From Hormiphora californensis (Eukaryota > Ctenophora > Tentaculata > Cydippida > Pleurobrachiidae), in assembly GCA_020137815.1 (NCBI GenBank), contig CM035360.1, positions 6,521,059-6,585,058 of the forward strand: a stretch of 64,000 nt of DNA, written 5' to 3'. The notes below the pieces were generated by a model that was not told the DNA's origin, did not search any database, and saw nothing but the letters and a program-made list of their open reading frames with translations. Shown piece after piece: positions 56,246 through 64,000 of the stretch; within the stretch, counting starts at the first letter, position 1, and the number at the start of each line of letters is the position of its first letter. A program made the translations under genes and the position numbers.

Positions 56246-56650
56246 GCGGGGGTGCGCGCATGAGGGGGCTGCAGCGCATTCCAAACTTTCGTGCAGCTCG
56301 GGTCAGAATTTTAAAGTTTTTCAAAGTTTTCTTTTGTTGAATTTCACATTCAAATAAAGGCGCGCGTTGCGCTAGACGCGACAATTAATTGCTAAGAAAA
56401 TCGCGCGTTACATCCAAATCTGAAATAAGGAATTATTTTTTATTCCAGTTAAAATTTCGCCTTTTAAACTTTGAAAGAAGTTTTAAACTTTTTTAAAGTT
56501 TAAACTTTAAACCTGGTTTTGATTTTTTGTTCTTCTCCCTGGTCAAGCGATTAGGTCACTAGAGCAAGCTTCATTATTATCTTACCCAGGATCAAGGGCC
56601 AAGGGGTGCGACGACGCAACGTACCAAACACACAACAACCCTAAGCCTTG

Positions 56651-56716
56651 CTGTCTGGCGCCGCGACCCATCTGAGCGCACTGAGAATCAAATTGGGGTC
56701 TGGCGCCGCCAGACAG
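56651..56716. mobile_element. short palindromic-ended element, 66 bp, best copy
   Basis: Begins ctgtctggcg and ends cgccagacag, perfect 10-bp inverted ends around the core atctgagcgcactgagaatc. Other copies at 2444, 11240 and 11399. Confidence 0.7.
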
Positions 56717-57298
56717 AAGCCTTGAGAGTGTGACTGTGGGTTGGGTTCTCCGTTCTCAAATTGATTACGAATCATGGAGACGGGAGACGCTGTCTCTGAC
56801 TGTTCTTTGATTTTTCCTCTTGAGGCCTGAAGCACCCCCCTCCATTGTCAGAGCATTGGCCTCAGGCCTATTCTCATTTCTTTCAAATAAGCGGAGCATG
56901 CGAGAACTGTGGTCAGAGCATTGGCCTGACACTTGACAGCCCCTCCAGCGGTGGCAAATCCCTTTTATTATATGGGAAGCCTCTTATGGTCAACCGGCAA
57001 CCCCAAACAAGACTGCAGAAAGCACCAACCTCTAACCAACCAACCAACACTTTAAACATGATCAATGATATGATTATCAAAAACAGAAATAGATCTGACA
57101 AGTAAAGTTTTTGAATCAACTACAGGAAATATTATTCACACAAAAAACTCTCTTATTTCTTATTTGATTTCTGAAGTTGGAATTAGAACATTAGCAAACA
57201 AATTCTACCAAATAAATTAACTTTCGTTTTTCCCTCATTGGTCATGTAGTGTTTACTGTTTCCTAATCACTTAGTATTTTGAACCCTGTCCATTTGAA

Positions 57299-58717
57299 CT
57301 ATGCCTGCTCCATTTGTTTTTGTAGTTCGTAGCAGTTGTTTGCCTCAAGGAATGGTACTCCATCATTACAACCAAATACCAGGCACTGTACTTTTAGTTG
57401 AACTGAGGATAGAGAGAGAATGAGGATCGGATACCAACCGGTGTGAAGCGAGGGTTACGGAAGTAACAAGTGCAATATCGGGTCATGGATGGAATGAACC
57501 GACAATATATCACTCACCCCCGTGTTTGACGACTCGGTCGTTGATGTAGCAGCTTTTAAAACAGGTGCCACCGGTGGTGCACTTTGCTTCCCCATTGACA
57601 CACCAACAACTGTTACAGTTCACGTCCTGATACGCCTCACCGTTATCAACATACTTGCCCTCCTCTGAAGATACAAGGAGTTATATTGTATAGTTATTCA
57701 ATATTGATTTGTATACTTATTGGGGTACTGCACCTCGACCCTCTCTTTCAAACAAAAGGGGCGAGAACGGGTCTGGACTCTGGCTCATACAGAGTACTGA
57801 GAACTTATAGAAAGTCATTTGATCTTCAGGTTTAACTCTATTTCAACTATAGATCTTCAGATTTATTGATATAAATCAACTAGTTCAACTTACTGTCAAG
57901 GCAATAGCATTTCTTCTTGGTGCAATCTAGTTCATCATTCCCGGCACACTCGCAGTCGTTACAGTCCCTCTTGAACTTGTCTCCCTTGTTGTAAACCCTG
58001 CCGTCAATTTTACACGTATCCTCACACTGCAGGATTGTGAGACATGATTATCTTATTAGTAGGAAGAGCAGCTTTTACATCTTGTCAGTAATACTTCATA
58101 GTGTTTTGGTGATCTCCTAGAAGATCCTGAGGGTTTTCTCCACCCCCTACTATGATAATAGTGTATACCCATTACCCAGTCTGGAGGTGAAGTGAACCCC
58201 TTAGCTTAGTCTCTCCTAGGATATCACCTGCAAGACACACGAATCCTACCAGACCCAAAAAAACTAATAATCAAATTTCTATCTCTCTTACGATGCTATT
58301 CATGCAGATAGTGGTTCCATCTGTACAGTGGCAGCTAGAACACACATCCAGCCACTCGTCCTTATCCTGGTAGACCTGTCCGTGGAAGGTACAGTTTCTG
58401 GGACAGGACGGATACCCAGTCGGACACTCCAGGACACCTAGGAAATATCTTTGTTGGAGTTACTTTAAAATTCGAATGAACTTTTCAGCTTCATGAGGGT
58501 TCAATAGATCAAGATTATGAAGAAAAAAACAGAATTAACGACAGGAAATTCTTCCTGGTTGACCTTTGCACTAACCTCCATCGCCACACCTGCATTCATC
58601 ACATCCTATCTGTATCTTGTTCCCTGTCCTGTACAAGGCACCATTATAAGTACACCCTACAGAGCTAGCCAGGGCCTGATGGCACCCCAACACCAGGAAT
58701 AACAGCACAACAAACAT
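57299..58717 (-). CDS. small secreted VWC-domain protein
   Basis: Exons: 58576-58717, 58292-58437, 57894-58026, 57518-57664, 57299-57402; phases agree, 223 aa. The signal peptide MFVVLLFLVLGCHQALA is followed by four VWC-like repeats, each beginning C..(N/D)G..Y..G and containing CxxCxC: CTYNGALYRTG...CDECRC; CTFHGQVYQDK...CSSCHC; CKIDGRVYNKG...CNDCECAG; then EGKYVDNGEAYQDVNCNSCWC; a last partial unit is CYINDRVVKHGG. VWC modules occur in secreted BMP-binding and matrix proteins; which applies here is unknown. If exon 4 were not spliced the frame would stop two codons later at 57510; the GTGAGT donor there and an in-phase terminal exon favour splicing. Confidence 0.75.
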
Positions 58718-59554
58718 ACCAGGAGAAAAGGGGTTGGATTACAGAAGCTTAGCGGACATTTCCTCGTGTTGCGTACTCAGCACCTGTAGTTCAAGTGGTC
58801 ACGTGATATAGCTGGATGGTGGAGCGGACCGCTGATTGGTGTGGAATTTTTGACCTGGATTAGTCACCCTCTCAGTGAGGGGAGGACGTGATGACTCTAT
58901 CGTGATCCTATGTTGACCACTGCACCTGTGTAATAACAGGTAATAAATTAGAGTTGAGCTCATCTCTCTCTTCAAATATAATAGTGCAACGTATATCCGT
59001 GTATCCGTCTTATTCTCCGATTCTCCAATTAAAATGTTCTTGTTCCACTGAAGACTAGTTACGACCTTTGGTAAAACAAATTGTAAGTGTCAGGCGTCAG
59101 TACCGTGATCCAAATTCCACGTTCCAACCCCACCCCGGTGGCAGTTTCCAGTTGTGATGATATTTAACAGAATAAACACCCTTGAATGTTGAACTGAAGT
59201 GAATTGGTTTAAAACAATGCTCACACACATATTCGCCAACACACAGATAACACAAGGTAGCCTGATGACGTAGGCTTAAATGAAATAAATTGTCTTATAA
59301 AAAGTTGTCCCCCCCTCTATCTATTGATCCCTTCCAAATATATTATTTTTCACTTCCTTCTTTTCTAGCAGTGCCGTTCCCGTTATATCGATATTGACAC
59401 CTTTAAATAGATTCATCATAAATACACAAAATCAAAATTAAAATGTCTTAACAAGTCCAAAATGTCTTTTTCTCTCAGTCTCCCGGGGTGATCCCGAGGT
59501 GATCTAACTTTCTGAAGGTCATGTCGTCACTAATCTATACATCATTGGTTCCTC
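58718..59554. promoter_or_regulatory. intergenic; upstream of VWC gene, downstream of CCP gene
   Basis: Contains a CACGTG E-box within tggtcacgtgata (about 58797-58809), roughly 85 bp upstream of the VWC start codon. Nothing else recognised. Confidence 0.35.
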
Positions 59555-62500
59555 TCAAAAACATGATAGGAAGAGCGTCGTTATGAGTGCGATGAAGAAT
59601 GGTAGGGTTCCCGAACTGTTGATTCCTTCTGACTTCCCATCTGGAGAAACTGCAGTTAAGTGACTTTAGTTACAGAGGGGCAAGGGGTTATACTGATAGC
59701 TCTACAGAGATAGGGGCTACAGAGATGGGGGCTCTACACAGTGTGAATGCTTCACTCCAAGTTCAACACATACAGCTCACATGCAGCGGATATAGATGAG
59801 GCCAATCGAAATACCCTAACAACTTAGATTTTCTATTGATTACGAAGCAATGTAAAAAGGCCAAATTCATATTAACTTATTCCCTAAACGAGTAGTTCAC
59901 AAATAACGCTGGTTTGATGTCTAGAAATGGGCCAAAGAGGAGTTATTAATTCCCATTAGAGTTTTACATGTTTCACGCTCCTTGAGAAGGATTGCTACAC
60001 ATGCACTTGGGGGAAGGGTTGCTACACATGCACGTGGGTTTGCTGTACTGCACATGCACAAACTTACAAGAAAAGCAAATGGGAGGGCTGGCGAATTTCT
60101 CGCCTGTGTACACGTTTATATATCGCGAGTAGATACTCGTGTGGTCGATCAGGTAGCCTGGAGTGTGTTTCGGGGTTTACAACATGGAGAGAGGGAGGGA
60201 GGTAAGGAGAGGGAGGAACGGAGGGGGTTTACCAATAACCTATACCAGTTCTGCTTCCTATTCCCCCCTTTCGTTGCACGAGCTGCCCCTCTCTCTCTTT
60301 GTGCAGTAACTGCCTGTTTGTAGCAACTTTACACACATAGTTTCTGCCTTGATTGTGGGCTAGCTTCGGGAGGAGTGGGCATGACGAGATTGAGTAAACA
60401 AAGAAGTAAGGAACTGAAAGCTTCTCTTGATGATGGCACCACCAGAGACTACATTAAGAAGAACAACATTGACCAGATGGAGGTGATCATGTTGCTTTTT
60501 GAGGGCCAACAGAAGTTGATTGAACAGCAGCAAACTCAGCTCACGCAATTGGAAACCATCGCCAGCCTTCAGGGCGAGATTTGTGGCTTGAAGCAGCTTG
60601 TTACTGACCTTGAAGTGTTACCGACCTATCTCCCTGACTTGTATTGCTATGAAGATCTTGGAGAGACTTGTTAATTATCAGCTTTTAGAGAAGTGTTATA
60701 GTAAGTTGGATCCTAGACAGCACGGCTTCCTTCCCGGAAAGTCCTGTTTAACCCAACTTATCCCCTTTCTCGATGATCTCACTCACTCAAATCATAACAG
60801 AGAAGCAGTTGACATTGTGTATTATGATTTTTCTAAAGCATTTGATAGTGTAAACCATGATATTCTTTTGGAGAAGTTGAAATATATGTTTGATATTGAT
60901 GGTAAAATGTTTAATTTATTGCGCTGTTATCTTTTGGGGAGGAAGCAGAGAGTTGTTATCAGTGGGAGTCAGTCTGACCTTATTGATGTGCTGTCTGGGG
61001 TCCCTCAAGGCTCCATCTTGGGACCCCTTCTCTTTATCATGTTCATCAATGATGTATTTTTGACTACTAGAGGGAATACCAAGATGGCCCTTTTTGCTGA
61101 TGACATTAAAACTTGGAGTGTTATAACTTGTGAGTCTGACATTATGAATCTTCAGTTTACTATTGACAATCTTTACAAGTGGTCGTGTGTGAATAAGATG
61201 AATTTTCACCCGGACAAATGTCGAGTCATTTCCATGTCTCCCAGGATCGGATATTTGTCCTGGGGTCAATTACCTTTCTTTCAACCTTCTTATAATCTCA
61301 ACTGTAACATTCTTGATATTGTTGACTACCAGCGTGACTTAGGTGTATTTGTATCTTCTAATCTTTCTTGGAGCTTTCACTTTGAATATGTACTTCAGCA
61401 ATTTATTGATCGTTTTAACTTACTTAGAAGAACCTATTACTATCTCAGTAATATCAACCAGAAGCGTACTCTTTATCTTACTATGGTGAGATCAATGCTA
61501 GTTCACTGTTGCCATATCTGGGCTCCCCAAGCTATTGGTTTGTTAAACAAGCTAGAGGCTGCCCAGAAGCGCTGTGTGAAATGGATCTTTAACATTAGTT
61601 ATTTAGTTAGGTGGAGCTCAAATTATTATCATTCACAACTTGCTAATATTGGACTTGTACCCGTTGATGTTTTCTTTAAGATTAATGATATGAAACTTTT
61701 CTACAGAATTATCCATGGTCTAGTTTATCTTGAGCTACCCCCCTATCTCTCTATCGCTAAACCTAGTGACTTTAACCGTTTGACACGTAGCAATTATGAT
61801 ATTACTAACTATAATGACGTTACCTACATTATTTGTTCGATAGAATTTCCCTCTAGTGTACTTCGCAATAGCTATTTCTATAGATCCCATATACTTTGGA
61901 ACTTAATTCCATACCACATACGCCAGTGTCACAGTTATCTTAGCTTTTCTAGGCAAATTAAGACGTTTCTCTTTAACCCCCTACCAACGTAACTTTGACA
62001 GCACTCGGTGACCCCCCCCCCCTCTCTGAGGGACACTTGACCAAATCCTACAGGGTGTTTTCCTGCGGTCCGTCTCCAGCACTCTCCTCCGCACTCCTCC
62101 TACTGATATTGAATATTGAGCAGCAGCCGCATGCAGTGACTGGGAGGGATTAGATGCAAAGTGACTGTTTTATTTTTCTAACAAGGACTTTAAACTGACG
62201 TTGGGGCAGCCTGTAAGAGCGGGTTAACCCTGTGTTGGCTGCCCTAGATTGAGTAGTGTGTGTTCTATAACCATTTATTTATATATTTACTCATTCTAAA
62301 TTTTCTCAATAAAAAAAGTGCCTAAAAGGTAACTGGAAAGCGGTATACGATAGAGCTTGAAGGGTCTACTCTTAGTAAGCTGCACTAGATCATGCCACTC
62401 CACGCTGGTAAAAACATCTAACTTTCCTTCAGTCTAAACCGAGAACTTACATTGTACGCATTTCGCTACAGGTCCGAAGTTATCAGAGTCACATTTTGCC

Positions 62501-63728
62501 GTCTTCAGAGATTTCGGCTCTACCTCATAGCCTGAGAATACAGTTTGAGAATAAAAAGGGGGGAAAAAAGCTAAGGAGAGTGCTGAAAAAGAGACATTCA
62601 CTTTTGCTTGCGTCAAAAACTCAAACACACAGTACACACTTCACTAATTCTTTCAAAAATAATCAGTACTGGGCTACACTAAATTTCTCACTGGAATTTG
62701 GTACTTGACAATCACACACACATACACACACAAACAACATGAGCACACACCGTCTTTGCAGGTGACTGTAATAACAGCGCCACGAGGTATTTGCTCGCCC
62801 CACTGCTCGTAACAGCCCGCTGTTTGGTTGCCTAGGTGACATTGTATTTGTTGGTTGCCTAGGTGACATTGGAATTGTGCACTTATACTCAACAAGGTGA
62901 CATGGTGTGGTACTCAGCGCAGCATGTATTTAAAACAGTTTCAGTGCAGCAGGGGTGGGCGATTTCACTTCTCCCTTTCTAATCGGCTCATTGCTTACCC
63001 GGTCTGCAGATGACGGTGATATTGTCTCCCTCGGGGATGTTGTTGCTCCACGAATCTCCCGGTTCGTAGGCCTTGTCCAGGTCAGCCACAGCAAAACCTT
63101 TTTCAATAATCGGCCTCAAACAATCTGAACGGGGGGATTGTTGGTATAGACTCCTGAAATGTGATACGAAACAAAGACTGGGTAACTCCGTATCATGGTG
63201 CCAACGGGGCCCTTCCAAAAATATCAAGATCCGTATCGTGTTGACGCAGGGAGCTCTAAACGCCGCCTCGTTGACTCTCTCCAAATATCTCTTTCTCTGT
63301 TGACACTCTAGACCCACACGCACACACGTTCCTAGCTCCGAGAAGAGGCAATTTACTCTCTCTCCCAGGCTGTGATTGGCCAAGCTCACTGGTCACGTGG
63401 TCTAGGAAGGCTGTGATTGGTGGAGAGCGCTAGTCACGTGGCAAATGATGGTGTGCCTTGGCAACGACGGTGTACGAATGATCGTCCGAGCTGATCTCCA
63501 TTAACCAAGAGGGAGATGAGGTCACACTTAAATCAAGAGGGTAGCAGCTTGTGTTATACCGTGCGGCAGGGTATGCGAAGGAGGTCGAATACTAATGGGG
63601 GATTAATTGGGGAATGGTATGATGAGGTTTTGAGAGAGACATATTGGGGTATAATATAGAACTCACGGCCAAGTTTCCTGCAGCGTGGTACCGGGGCGGC
63701 CAGTTCGTTCCCCTGGCAACTGATGGCT
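59555..63728 (-). CDS. CCP (sushi)-domain protein with GPI-anchor-like C-terminus (5' part beyond window)
   Basis: Exons: 63667-63728, 62999-63124, 62751-62819, 62451-62531, 59555-59649; phases agree. The first exon ends a CCP module (C..GNELAAPVPRC). The next form a CCP: CLRPIIEKGFAVADLDKAY, WSNNIPEGDNITVICRPGY, AKCDSDNFGPVAKC. The last exon encodes SPDGKSEGINSSGTLPFF then IALITTLFLSCF and a stop: a short polar spacer, small residues (NSSG) as a candidate omega site, and a hydrophobic tail with nothing after it, the pattern of a GPI-attachment signal. Exon 62751-62819 (69 nt) is symmetric and would insert a second GEQIPRGAVITVTCKDG segment, so may be alternatively used. The last intron (59650-62450) holds a LINE. 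CCP proteins often act in complement control or adhesion; role here unknown. Confidence 0.65.
60381..62320 (+). mobile_element. non-LTR retrotransposon with internal deletion (Jockey/CR1-like)
   Basis: Starts with a short ORF1-like coiled-coil frame (60381-60615, MTRLSKQRSKELKASL, Gln-rich heptads), which joins abruptly to ORF2 inside the reverse transcriptase: YRPISLTCIAMKILERLV, QHGFLPGKSCLTQL, DFSKAFDSVNHDIL, GVPQGSILGPLLF, FADDIK (catalytic Asp pair intact), up to a stop at 61990-61992. Endonuclease and the N-terminal RT part are missing and the RT frame is shifted by one relative to ORF1, so it is not autonomous. The 3' end is AT-rich with aataaaaaaag. Antisense inside the last intron of the CCP gene. 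Confidence 0.8.
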
Positions 63729-64000
63729 CTGTAAAATAGAGTGTTAAAATGTTTCAAAAGTAGCAATTCATTGGTGTGATCTCAGAACGTATCGATTTTA
63801 GTCTCTATCCCTGTAGACTGTGTCTAAGAGCCAAGTCTGGTTTTTACAGTCCCAATTCTGCACTTCATAGACTTGAAAGTGAAGTAGACTAGAACGGAGC
63901 ATGTCTATAACAACATCGTCTAGAAATTTGCAACAAAATAGCCCATCATGATAGAATTCGCGGCCTTCGCGTGCCAGGGTAGCCCAAACAAAATACTGCT
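63729..64000. other. window edge, no exon recognised
   Basis: Should be an intron of the CCP gene; no CCP-like frame found. Confidence 0.4.

Noticed and set aside
56845-57105. 86-aa plus-strand frame with CxxC
   Set aside because: Overlaps a local duplication of cagagcattggcct and has no splice or domain support.

Overview
This is a eukaryotic nuclear window. Its genes are split by GT-AG introns, it carries non-LTR retrotransposons, MITE-like elements and minisatellites, and it has very many GA/CT microsatellites. The gene content is animal: a Src-family tyrosine kinase, an ApeC/CCP/EGF receptor, an ANTP-like homeobox gene, a matrix metalloproteinase, a BPI/LBP-like lipid-binding protein, and EGF-Ig, VWC and CCP proteins. 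The overall flavour (ApeC protein, divergent NK/Bar-like homeodomain, short introns) suggests an early-branching animal, most likely a sponge. That is inference; I cannot name the species.

Layout. 274-3935 (-): BPI/LBP-like secreted protein, 13 exons, 471 aa. 4453-7752 (+): MMP with two CUB domains, divergent from the BPI-like gene across about 0.5 kb; three single-base frameshifts lie in its pro-region. 8030-15171 (-): secreted EGF-array protein ending in two Ig-like domains, 5' end not found. 18667-24461 (+): homeobox gene with an eh1-like motif in its first exon. 25.1-26.7 kb: a 9-bp-TSD MITE split by a LINE fragment. 27684-43825 (-): 20-exon, 833-aa type I receptor (signal peptide, apextrin-like N-terminus, ApeC, CCP, EGF array, TM, tyrosine- and proline-rich tail). 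46451-54760 (-): Src-family kinase with two alternative SH2 exons. 55.1-56.2 kb: LINE relic plus MITE. 57299-58717 (-): small secreted VWC protein. 59555-63728 (-): 3' part of a CCP gene ending in a GPI-anchor-like tail, with a LINE in its last intron; it runs off the right edge.

I built exons by hand from reading frame, splice sites and intron phase. Phases agree through every gene described, which is the main support for the models. No transcript, database or alignment was available. Two 100-N gaps (15613-15712, 34472-34571) and a poor-quality-looking stretch near 46.85-47.83 kb show this is a draft assembly, so single-base frameshifts need caution.

The most interesting signals are: (1) duplicated SH2 exons in the Src-family gene, separated by only 23 nt and phase-incompatible with each other, hence apparently mutually exclusive; (2) the adjacent ApeC receptor, whose tail carries candidate SH2, PTB and SH3 ligands; (3) a GPI-anchored CCP protein nearby; and (4) several transposons with intact TIRs and target-site duplications.
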